Both the position numbers and the translations under genes were made by a program. DNA of 64,000 nt, from contig OY987230.1 of NCBI GenBank assembly GCA_963920705.1, positions 4,650,001-4,714,000 of the forward strand, written 5' to 3'. Source of the stretch: Odiellus spinosus (Eukaryota; Arthropoda; Arachnida; Opiliones; Phalangiidae). This document shows, piece by piece, positions 1 to 10,040 of the stretch; within the stretch, counting starts at the first letter, position 1, and each line of letters starts with the position of its first letter. The notes under the pieces were generated by a model. That model did no database searches and had not been told where the DNA came from. It was given only the letters and a program-made list of their open reading frames with translations.

Positions 1-97
1 CTACCTATTTTAAAAATTTTGGTTCCTATTGCAACCTATTTCTAGACTGAAAAATCCCCTATTTCTCTATTTTTTTTAAGATTTTGGTGGGAGCCCT
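1..97. mobile_element. Right-end fragment of CAGGG-type MITE
   Basis: The first 97 bases match the right part of the element at 7073-7496: the same CCTATTTT-rich text, the same 'ttaagattttggtggga' and the terminal GGGAGCCCTG. The left end lies outside the window, so its target duplication cannot be checked. The matching text and terminal motif are seen directly; calling it a transposon end is inference from the fuller copies. Confidence 0.6.
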
Positions 98-968
98 GAA
101 ATTAGGAAAAATGGACATGGATATTGTAAGCAAAGGGACAGAAACATTCGACAAAAGTTGGTTGATTCAAGGAAGGAAAAAGGGATAAGAATAGAGAGCA
201 GGATGATAATAAAAAAAAACTCTTGAGCAAGAGTTTTAGCTGTTGTAAAATTTGAACGATTTTACTCTACCGTCTATTGCTGAAAGGGGAAAAGAACACA
301 AATTTGCAGTATTAGGGTTGCATGCCCTTACCAAAAAGCGTTAGTCTTAAAAGGTCTTGGGAAAGTCTTTCGGGTGCCTTATGTAGTCTTAAGAGGTCTT
401 GGGGAAGTCTTCCATTATGTCAAGAAGTCTTGGGACAGTCTTAAAGACTTCCCCAAGGGTTCTTGAGGACCTCTTCAGATCAGACTAACTTTTTTCGGTA
501 AGGGTGCTAATACGAAGAAACACTATTAATTTTGATAGTTTAAAAGTGATAACAAGGGAGAAGGAGTAGTGAAAGAGAAAAATTAAAGAGAGTTTAGAAA
601 TAGAAAAAAAAGAGGATATGAAATTTAGAAGGTATTAAAATTTAAGGGTTGTTGGAAGAGGAGGGGTAATTCCAGCACAGATTTTACCACCTGGTCTAGC
701 CTACTTTTTCCAATTTGAATGAAAACTTGTACTTAGGGTGTTTTGGACCGTAGAACTTATAAAACACTCAAAAGATAAAAACACTCAAAAGGGGAGCTCT
801 TTTCAAAAAAAAAATTTCGTTTTAAACTGTCTCAAAATTAACAATGAAAATAGTGATTTCTAACACTTGACCTTTGACCTTGAAAATAGCTCATCATCGA
901 TTTTCAAAATTATATTTTTTTCGGAATTCTCTGCCCACGGTTTAGTAGTGTACCAAAAATTGCGAGGG
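98..968. other. Intergenic, with pieces repeated in inverse orientation near 2.8-3.1 kb
   Basis: No gene is supported. Bases 107-190 reappear as the reverse complement at about 2843-2925, 660-712 at about 3068-3120, and part of 770-805 at about 2926-2972. The order of the matches is not a simple palindrome, so this looks like two inverted, rearranged copies of one older repeat. A separate small MITE occupies 325-504. Confidence 0.5.
325..504. mobile_element. Short MITE with CCCTTACC inverted ends
   Basis: The left end reads CCCTTACCAAAAAGCGTTAG and the right end is nearly its reverse complement (CTAACTTTTTTCGGTAAGGG), giving a 180-bp element. The interior is made of short AGTCTTGGGGAAGTCTT-like blocks. 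A second, partial copy in opposite orientation lies at 1435-1523. No coding capacity. I could not settle the target duplication, so no superfamily is assigned. Confidence 0.55.
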
Positions 969-1094
969 TAAAATGTTTCGTTTTCGAGATAAAAAATGTT
1001 TCGTTTTCGAGATAAAAAATGTTTCGTTTTCGAGATAAAAAATGTTTCGTTTTCGAGATAAAAAATGTTTCGTTTTCAAGATAAAAAATGTTTT
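969..1094. repeat. 23-bp minisatellite, about five copies
   Basis: The unit ATGTTTCGTTTTCGAGATAA plus AAA repeats about five times with almost no divergence; the last unit has one change (gag to aag). The reverse strand is open through the array (KNIFYLENETFFISKT-like), but that is only the repeat read in frame. Near identity suggests recent amplification. Confidence 0.85.
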
Positions 1095-1236
1095 TCAACC
1101 CCCTACAGCAACAAAACCATATAAAAAATCATATATAAAATGAAAAAATATATGGATATTACTTATTTAATTTTGGACAAAAGGATGGAATATGATTATT
1201 CAACCTTTAGGTTATCCTCATCTTTTAGACAATATT

Positions 1237-1432
1237 TAGATCTACAAGCTAATTTTTTGGTCTTATATAAATTATCAGAACTGTTGGCAGGATCATAAGG
1301 AGATACCCGCCTTTGGCAGATATTGAATAATTCTTTGGAGTTTGAATATCTGCCAAAGGCGGGTATCTCCTTATGAACCATCCAACAGTTCTGATAATTT
1401 ATATAAGCCCAAGAAATTGGCTCGTAGATCTA
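1237..1432. repeat. Foldback (hairpin) element
   Basis: Arms of about 90 bp, starting TAGATCTAC and ending GTAGATCTA, are reverse complements with a few mismatches around a short centre near 1330-1345. The element directly abuts the partial MITE copy at 1435-1523. It encodes nothing and would fold into one long hairpin if transcribed. Confidence 0.75.
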
Positions 1433-1434
1433 AA

Positions 1435-1523
1435 ATGGAAGACTTCCTCAAGACCTCTTAAGACTACATAAGGCACCCGAAAGACTTCCCCAAGACCTTT
1501 TAAGACTAACGTTTTTTGGTATG
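1435..1523. mobile_element. Partial, inverted copy of the 325-504 MITE
   Basis: This stretch is close to the reverse complement of 330-417, including the GGTGCCTTATGTAGTCTTA block read backwards. Its other half is absent, the foldback at 1237-1432 taking its place at the junction. That arrangement suggests the foldback inserted into, or rearranged with, the MITE. Confidence 0.6.
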
Positions 1524-1530
1524 GGGGTCA

Positions 1531-4388
1531 TTCCATGAAAAAACGTACAAGCGTGTCCACCCTCCCATCTCAGAATTGGACCAAATGTTGTATCTGGGGT
1601 TATTTTACGTGTAGAAACCGAATTCCGGAATATTTTTACAATCGGTCAAGCCGTTTTCGAGATACAGAGGGTCGGTGTTTCAGAAACTGGCCTTAACACC
1701 CATTTTTAAATTAGCTGTATCTCGATAAATAATTGCTCGATCACCGCGTTTCAAGAACCGAATTAAAGGTCCTGAAGTGGAGAAGAATGCTATTGAAAAT
1801 TCGAAACTACTGCTAGTTGGTAAAAGAGTCAAAAGTAATATTTAAATGATTGACCTTTGACCTTTTAATGAAGCCACACTTTTATTTGAGCTCTAACATT
1901 TTTTTTCGAATTCCCTGCATGTGAATTAGTCGGAAAGTATGAAATCCCAAAGTATTATTTTTAGATCTTGAGATATTCTGATTTTTGTCAGACCCCACAA
2001 ACATTATATTTATTTAAAAATATTTACATTTTAATTTTCGAAAAAGCAGTTTCAATTTTCAATTCTATCGTTTGGCAATATGTAATATTTCGATGTTTGT
2101 GACTTGATCGTAATTGGTGGATCGATTTTTATCAAGTATATTTTCAGATAAGAACTCTTCATTGATCTTTAGTTTTTGGCCAAAACTGGTTTTCGCATGT
2201 TCCAGGTAGATGCATGAAAGATATAAAATAATCTTCGAATTCCACTGAATATTCTTCAATTTCCCTACTTCTTTCATAAACACATTCCACAAAATTACCG
2301 CAAGTTAGATCCCCTCTCTTATCCTCAGCGTAACTTTCTTTGAGATGGCGAGAAATATTAAATATTTTCATATCATCTAAAACTGAAAGGGTGGTTGCTT
2401 TTATTTGAGTTGTACTTTCAGGGATAGATTTATGAAATCTTTGGGTTCCATGAATAGAAATAGCTTTTAAAAAGCGGTTGTGCAAAAATTTAGGCAAATA
2501 TAAAATAAATACAATTTTATTAATTTACGTCATCACCAGAATGATTTTAACATTGATTGTGAATGTCACTTTTTTGATACTTCACATGGTTAAGGTCCTT
2601 GTGACGGCATCGGCGGTATAGTGATACGAAAAACAGCCAAAACAAGTTTGCAGCGTCGAACTGCTGAAAAGATTCTCACTCCGATAGCCATGTATAATTT
2701 TTGTAAGGATGCATTCAAGAAAATAGATTTTCTTTATTTTTCTCATACCTAAGTTAAAACATCTGGTGACTTCTGGCTCAACCGATTTTTAAAGGCAATT
2801 ACTATTAATGAAACCCAAAGATTTCATAAATCTATGCCCTTTTTCCTTCCTTCAATCTACCAACTTTTGTCGAATGTTTCTGTCCCTTTGCTTACAATAT
2901 CCATGTCCATTTTTCCTTTTTCGAAAAGAGCTTCCCATTACCTTTAAAATAAGACCCTTTGAGTGTTTTTATCTCTACTAGTAGCTGAGAAAAATAGAGG
3001 TTACTGTTGGGGGTCTAGGTCAAATCTCCAAAAAGTGACAATTCATATCTCCAAAAGTACTGAACGGATCTTCCTCAAGTATTGTAGACCAGGTGGTAAA
3101 ATCTGTGCTGGAATTACCCTGAGGTTAAAGTAGGAATTTGGAATCGGTCCCCATATTTTGCACGGTTGAGTGAAAGACAAAACTTTTAACAAGTGTTTTT
3201 AAAAATCACAGTTTTGTTTTACGCAGAATTACGGAAGTTTTAAATTGTATTGAGTAGTAACCTGAAAATGAAGCAGTAGCTTTGAAACATGGTCAGAGAA
3301 ATTAAATATTTTTAAAATTTTATTAATCAGATTGCAGGGTCTCCTTGTGAAATTAAAGTATTTTATTGGATTTTACCCGCAACAATAGTATTAATTATAA
3401 ATTAACTCCAAAAATATTTGGGCCTTGGTATAAAAACTATAGAGGACCAAAGGACGTGTCATTATAGAACCATGGATTAAATAACCTTACAGGGATTAGT
3501 TATGTCCCATTCAGTGTACTATGAGTTTAACATATTTGTTTCAAACGAGGCTGTCAGATATTTTTGCTGTTCCCCAATTTTACCCCCTTTAACGCTCGAT
3601 TTTTGAGATAATGCCACCTCGCGTCGACTGCGGTAAATTTACAATAATTGGAAAACGCTGTTTCCTTCATAGGTCTCGACATACTAATTAAAAATCATTT
3701 CTTAGAGCAAGGAATATTATAATTTGCCTACTTAAACATTACTTTCATACGTATAGGCCAAAAGCATTTAAAGTTTTTACAACATTACAAAGATTCGGCC
3801 AACAATGATCACAGAAATATCAGACGAGATTAGCAAATCAGTCCAAGCCCCTTTTAATCCCCAGTTCTTGACTACAGTGGCCGACTGGAACATCCATTTC
3901 TCCCACGATAACTATCCCTCTAAGGTTTTTCATGATAGAACACTCTGTAAAATAGGGAAGTAATAATACATAGTGTAGTAATCACCTGAAAATGAGGCAG
4001 TAGCTTCGAAACGAAGTCGGAGATTTTTTTTTTTTTAATTTTATTGAACAAGAGTGCAGTTTCTCTTTGTGAAATTATTTATACTTATTTTTTTGAGTTG
4101 TTGAGGCTTAGCTGAGGAAATTGGTATGGTAGTACCCCAGATAAATCATGCTTCAAGTTTACAACAAGGTATACTGTGGGTTATGATGAAGTGAGTCTGA
4201 TTCTCTAGGTCAGAGGTTTCACCCTAAGCATTCCGAAATTTGTACAGAGTGGCAGCGAGGCCGTGTAGTTTCTCTACAGAGTAAACCATACTTGAACTCT
4301 TACAAACAAGAAAAGAATAGCCTAAAACTTGGCGCCAACCTTCAGACAGCTTGGGTTCTTTATGTAAATTTTACTCCCATATAATTTA
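1531..4388. other. Intergenic block with old inverted and direct repeats
   Basis: No intact gene. Bases 2418-2475 and 2782-2843 are inverted copies around the motif AACCCAAAGATTTCATAAA. A direct repeat of about 130 bp, marked by CACCTGAAAATGAGGCAGTAGC-like text, occurs at about 3235-3365 and 3965-4075. The minus strand is open at 2159-2497 (see separate entry). The rest is unremarkable AT-rich sequence. Confidence 0.5.
2159..2497 (-). other. Coding-like minus-strand ORF, probably a decayed element
   Basis: An open frame of about 112 codons on the minus strand has a fairly ordinary composition, with RFLKAISIHGTQRFHKS near the start and an acidic, aromatic C-terminal half (EEYSVEFEDYFISFMHL). 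The segment around RFHKS is present again, inverted, at 2782-2843, where it can also be read as RFHKSMPF-like text. Repeated coding-like segments suggest a remnant of a mobile-element protein. I do not recognise a family. A chance ORF is the main alternative. Confidence 0.2.
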
Positions 4389-4395
4389 GGTATCA

Positions 4396-6536
4396 CCATG
4401 AGTGAATCATATACGCTCCCTATAAGTTACCAACGCCTAATTGAACTAATGTATCCAAATATTTCTTCCAAGTCTGGCACGCCGAGGGAGGGGTGGAGGG
4501 GAAGTATGACTAAAGAGTCGCCGTCTTGCGGCGAAGAATAATTTCGTCCGCTTAAAGATTTATGGTTAGAAGAGGCGCGGATTTGTCAGATCCTCGTTTT
4601 TAATAATATTTCCCAACCAAAGTTGTAGGCGCACGCAGCCTATTAAACGTATCGTTTATTTTAAGTCATGGCTTTGGTTTCTATTTTGCGCAGAAAAAGT
4701 GTTTAAAATAATCTTCTCCGTTACTGGGCTTCCCGAGGGACTCCCACCTTCGCCTATCCGCGATCCTCGTTCACGATAAAACTACGAACGGGCGATGATT
4801 TCAATCACCGCAGAGCGGCGGAGAGAAATTTCCGCAAACCTTATTTAGTATTCAACGTCGATTTTAACAAATCTGAAGATATTAAGGTCAAACTTACTTT
4901 AAATAAAATTTAGTTTATCATCTATGGCGAGAGATTTAGTCAGTTATTATAAATGTACCGGTAAACAGTTTGAAATTCCAACCTCCCTCTTAGGAAGAGA
5001 GGAAAAACCTAAGCTCCGCCCAGGCTCGAAAACTATGTACTGAAAAATACGTTTTATTGGCTAGTAGCAGAAGTTAATAATTATATCAAGAAGTGTACTA
5101 CTTAGAATTTTGGTGCGCCATGTAATTTACGTTGCTTTCCCCTCCTCACGCGGATATAAAAAATTTGGTAACGCGCCTGTAAGGCCCCACGTGACTTGGC
5201 TGACCGCTTTACAAGGTACATAGAGAGACTGTGGCGCGGAGCCAAAAAGCATAGTTCCTCTAAAACCAAATTTCCCAGGTTCTGAAGGCAGATGATTTGT
5301 CTGCTCTTGTATATTGTTGGTAGCCCCTAGCCCTAGGTATGTTATGTTTCTTACGTCGCTGATTATTTTGGCCAAGATATTTAGTAAGTAATAATAATAA
5401 TGAATGGTTTTAGAGAGATTATGGAGGATGTCAAATCAAAACTAGGCATAGGCATCATATTTTCGATAAATTAAGTAGATTATTTTTGCAAAAATAAAAT
5501 CCGTAGATGAATCATTAGTGTCAATTATATTTTTAATAATTACCGCATTTGTTTGAGTCGATGCGTTAAACATAAAATCACAGTTGTCACGCTGAATTTG
5601 TTTTGTTACTGAAAGTTTTAAATAAAGATCACAATGTATATTGTTGTTTTGGCAGAGACAGAAGGTGAGCCGCATTTTAAATTTGAGCTCGGTTTATTTA
5701 AGTAACTGTTAATGGATCAAGTTGCGAGCGATATAGACTAAGACGCCATGAAAAAAACCCGGCAGCGGCATGACCGTGTTTCGGCTGCGGCTCGCCGAGT
5801 TTTTTCCATACCGGCGGCCGCGCCTCGCCGAGATTTTTTCATACCGGCGCCAAAAATATTGTTGAACGGAGCGCCGGGGCGTAATGAGCGGCGTCGGAGT
5901 CTAGAGCGATAGTTTACTATCCAAGTTTCCACCAACTGAACTAACCAAGGCTTAGGCCAAATCGAGCTTAAAGACTTTGGACTAACAAATACGTGATACT
6001 AAATTGAATTTAAAACTTATAATGTGAAACTGAGAAAGGTTAAAATGCAATTTGCGACTAAAATTCGATTATTTATGTAGGATTACAAAAATATAATTTT
6101 TTATATCCGGTAATCGTAAAACCTTCAGTCTCGGGCGACGTGCGGGCGCCATTTTACTTGTTTACAATCGCAACTGTGAGACTGTGACGCGCGACTATGA
6201 CGGGCGCCCCACGTGATCTTAAAGAACTATTTTCAACATTTACTCTCTCTCATTGGTCAATGCAAAAATTGCTTTCGTCTGCTCAAGAAATTACATGGAA
6301 TACATGGTGAAAGTTGAAAATTCAATGAAGTAGTACACTTCTTGATATAATTATTAACTTCTGCTAGTAGCAACTTCCGAAGCTTTACCGGATATACGTC
6401 AGCAACGAAAGTAGTTTAACCTCTCGTCCGCTATGGCTCGCATATACCTGACAGAGGGGGGACAGGAAAAAAATGGTGTTTTAACAAATTGTATTACCTT
6501 GGTAACTTATAGGGAGCGTACATGATTCACTCATGG
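4396..6536. mobile_element. About 2.1-kb inverted-repeat element
   Basis: A 36-bp terminal inverted repeat is visible: CCATGAGTGAATCAT...AAGTTACC at 4396-4432 and its reverse complement at 6501-6536, with one or two mismatches. A second inverted pair of about 70 bp lies inside at 5061-5128 and 6296-6371 (core TTAATAATTATATCAAGAAG). Between them are GC-richer patches (5740-5900) but no recognisable transposase, so it is probably non-autonomous. Spacing between inner and outer arms differs on the two sides, so one side has an insertion or deletion. Confidence 0.6.
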
Positions 6537-7066
6537 TATCACTTAATGTTTAAGGCCAATTGTAAAGGCTCAAAGACCCTTCTAGGTTCCTCTTTTAATC
6601 ATGGGTGGTACAACCATGGGCTTGAAATTCTGTTTCATTATAAAAAAATTAGTATAGTAATAAATAACTATAGTAATCCCTCCAGCTCTTGTAATCTGGC
6701 TACATCCCTGCCCCTGAAAAAACCCTGAAAATAGAGGAAAAATTCGCAGAATTTTTTTTTTTTTTTTTTTTTCGTTTTGTTTCGTAAGGGTTGGAACTGG
6801 TATAGAATGAGTCTCCAAAAAATCTATTGTGATTATAGACTTTTTGCCATGCCTTATGAAGGGGGTTACCATTTGCTCATTCCCCCTAGTTGCGCCCCCT
6901 ATCCGCCATTTTTGGCACCAAGAAATGAGTAGACATTAGTACAGCCACTTTGGCAGAAAGATCCTACGCTGTTGATATTTCATACTGGTCTGTCGCCCGA
7001 CTCCCTCACTCCCCTGGAAGCCTGTAGTTTCCCAACTCAAACTATATAGTTGCCGAAAGTCTATCT
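6537..7066. other. Intergenic, nothing recognised
   Basis: AT-rich sequence with a T homopolymer near 6749-6771. I see no gene, RNA or element boundary. Confidence 0.5.
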
Positions 7067-7072
7067 ATAGTA

Positions 7073-7434
7073 CAGGGCTCCCACCAGGTCCGTAAATACC
7101 TAAAACCTAAGTCCCTAAACCACCATAATATCGTGATTTTGGTTTCTAAACCACCATATTTCTAGTAAATTGTGTTAAAAGTACCGTCGTCCTATAATAT
7201 TGAACCCAAATTGTATGCTAAGTCGAAAAACTGACAGCGAGAAAAACTGACTAAGTCAGTGTGATATAATATCACAAAAAAAATGTTATAAAATTAAAGT
7301 TAGATTTGTGATAAAATGCTTTTACAAAAAAAACCTACTTTAAAAGTCATTTTGTGAAAATTAAGATTTCATTTCTTCTTAAATTGGTTCCTATTTGCTC
7401 CCTATTTTAAAAATTTTGGTTCCTATTTCACCCT

Positions 7435-7482
<48 letters not shown>

Positions 7483-7496
7483 TGGTGGGAACCCTG
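7073..7496. mobile_element. CAGGG-type MITE, 6-bp target duplication
   Basis: The element begins CAGGGCTCCCACCA and ends TGGTGGGAACCCTG. It is flanked by ATAGTA on the left (7067-7072) and ATAGCA on the right (7497-7502), five of six bases identical. The interior is full of CCTAAA and CCTATTT motifs and ends with a T tract of about 38 bp (7438-7475). No coding capacity. Its right part matches bases 1-97. Confidence 0.75.
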
Positions 7497-7502
7497 ATAG
7501 CA

Positions 7503-8550
7503 GTTTTAACCTTACCAATATGAATAGTACCTACTGTGTCGAAAAACCATTCCCGAGTGCAGGGTTACCAAAGAATCTTTCTTTTAAGACAGTGACCTTC
7601 TATTCAAGGCGCCACAAAAAGTCTATACATTGGAAGGCGAGTAATTTCCCTCCCCTACTTTAGTTCCAATGTTAACTGCTAGAGAGGGCTATTTCAAATT
7701 CGGGATTTCTGTCTTGTTGAGTTTTTAGATTTTCCTCTACTCATGCTCTGACGACTCAACTTCCAGAATAGTGTTCGTACAGGGACCCCGAAAGTCGGGG
7801 ATCCCCGAATTTTGTCCCGGCCCTGAATGGTGAAAACTTAGTCGTGGTTTTCCATTTTTCGGAGTTATGTTTTCGTAGTAAAATATTTAATTTTCGTGCC
7901 TACGCACATCGCTAAAATCCTAAAATCAGTTTCTTCTCTCCATTTGTCGTGGGCGGCAAGCCGGCAACAGAATGAGCCGAGCTCGAACAGTGAAACGAGA
8001 CGTCAGAATAGCGCGTAGTTCACGACCTTGGCCTACTAGAGGTCAAGTCTAAAAATCTGAGAAATTCTAGGCGCGAAAATTTTGAAGAATCGTCTGCAAC
8101 AGTTGCACTCTTCCCCTCGAAGAAAAGTTCGATACCGTAGGGGAGAACTTCAAAAAACGATTAGTCACACTCAACGGTAAAATTCGATATTCGCAAACAT
8201 TAAGGACTTAAGATCACCACAGTATTTCTTGACGAAGTATTTTGCACTGAATTCAACGGAAAGGTCCTTAAGACTTTTTCGAAGGGTTGTCGATGTCAAA
8301 CATGTTCTGAGTCTTCTTTTGACACTTTAACGTTGAGATTTCGGTGATACTGTCAATCCTCTTATTTAAGTCAGAAAGTTCGTTTCCCAAATTGGGAATG
8401 TACAAATATCAAATTCACCGGATATCGATACTTGTCACAATATTAATTAATCCAAATAATTTAAAGTTAACACGAGTTCCAAACTGACTATCATCCAGTC
8501 TCTGAGCATCCTGGTTGGCTCGCCATTTTTTCGCGGGGTTAGACCCACAA
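7503..8550. other. Intergenic, nothing recognised
   Basis: No ORF, RNA gene or repeat boundary that I can support. A moderately CpG-containing patch occurs at 7960-8050. Confidence 0.45.
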
Positions 8551-8555
8551 CGACC

Positions 8556-8987
8556 GGGCGGCTCCCAGACCACCTATATTACCTATAATTACCTATAATT
8601 CTGAAGTGATCCTGTGAAAACCTATAATTTCACTTTTTAACCTATACCTATTTTTCGGTAATTTGTTCAATTTCGCTAATAAATTTCGAAATGAATGATC
8701 CATATAACTATAAAAATTATACTTTTGCTTGAAAAAGTGCAAATGTTTGCAAAAATCAAAGCTGTGGCAGAAACGTTTCCTCTCCCACTGGAAATTATTA
8801 CTCTTATTTTATTAGAGGAGGGGGCATGAGTAGCTAGTAGTGCCAAAGAAAGGCAGAGGGACATGTCTAGAGGCTAACCTATGTAAAAAGTCCTATGAAT
8901 GGATATTTTTGGACCTATAAATAACCTATATTTTTGGCTTTTAAAACCTATAATACCTTTTTTTTGGGCTATGCTCTGGGAGCCCTG
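8556..8987. mobile_element. CAGGG-type MITE (CCTATAATT subfamily), copy 1
   Basis: The interior closely matches the element at 56846-57337: repeated CCTATAATT, the block GAGTAGCTAGTAGTGCCAAA and the end CTGGGAGCCCTG. The left end is slightly altered (GGGCGGCTCCCAG). The right flank CGACCC and left flank CGACC are consistent with the 6-bp target duplication seen in relatives. An open minus-strand frame of 62 codons inside it is not a gene. Confidence 0.7.
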
Positions 8988-8993
8988 CGACCC

Positions 8994-10001
8994 CGACCTC
9001 GAATTTATTTTGACCCCTTACGAACACTATTCCACAACCAAATACCAATGGAATAATGCCCTGTTGTAAACTTCAAGGATGGTTTACTTGTGCTAGTTTT
9101 CATTAAAAGGAAATTCCAACCCTCTTTCCCAGGTTACCTTGATCTGTTCCAAAACTGCTAGCTTTTATCTCTGCTTTATTTTGTGCTCGTAAGTGGCTGG
9201 CAACACTGGGGAATGGGATTTACCCCATTTATTGAAAACTATGTATTATAATCAAGATCATGTCGTTTTTCAGTCTTTGTTAATGATAAAAAATTAAATG
9301 CAAAGGCGTGAAAAGATAGGAATTTTATTTACAATTACAATAATTAGTACATCATAAGGGATGTTTTTCAAATAACTTAGGGGTGTAACTGGAGAAAAAT
9401 GAAATGACTTTGTTATTCTTTCTAATTTATCTAATTTGCTTTTCCCCTGGTTTATTCTTTTTTCCTTTGGGAAGAATCCTTTAGGGATTTTTTTTTATTA
9501 TTATAATAAATTACCCTTGCGTTAGAAATAAGTTAAAGTGTTAGTAAAGTTATTTCCACACTTGGCTAATTATTGTTTTTGTTAGAAAACGCTAAAATAA
9601 TGTGTCTAAAATTCTATACAAATCTGACGATACTATCACATAGGGAACTTTTGTTTACACATGGCAAAGATATCTGACGTCAGTGGGGGACGATTAAGTT
9701 ATTGACTCTAAAAATGCAGAGCACCCCCTGGAATGCCGGATAGAATTAGCGAACCCCTTCAAGAAAAATCTGTGAGTGACATAGCATTGACACCTTTTTA
9801 GCTACACCAAAAGTAAAGCTATTACATTCGATGGTTTGCCGCCGCCGTCGCCGCCCCCATTGGAAATGAAGAAAATAAAGTAGTCGCGTAAAAGCTTGAA
9901 AAACTAAAGAACCACTTAATTAACTTTCCGAGTGAACTTTTAGTTCATGGAGAGGTTCGTCTTGATCGTGTAAATGTCCGTCGTTCGAGGTGTTCGCTAC
10001 T
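8994..10001. other. Intergenic region upstream of the unrecognised gene
   Basis: AT-rich until about 9830, then a CpG-rich patch (GCCGCCGCCGTCGCCGCCCC) ahead of the candidate start at 10002. A similar segment, with CCCAT-GGAAAT and GTGGTCGCGT, recurs at about 47500-47590, so part of this patch belongs to a dispersed repeat and need not be promoter sequence. I see no clear TATA box or initiator. Confidence 0.4.
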
Positions 10002-10040
10002 ATGTCATCGGATGATCGGAAGAAAACGTCATCATCCTCG
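10002..10040 (+). CDS. Candidate first coding exon of the unrecognised gene
   Basis: ATG at 10002 opens 13 codons (MSSDDRKKTSSSS) ending at a possible donor TCG|GTGCTT, a weak match to the consensus. The phase fits the exon at 11910. Without splicing, the frame reaches a stop about ten codons later. Another first exon, or a start further upstream, is possible. Confidence 0.35.
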
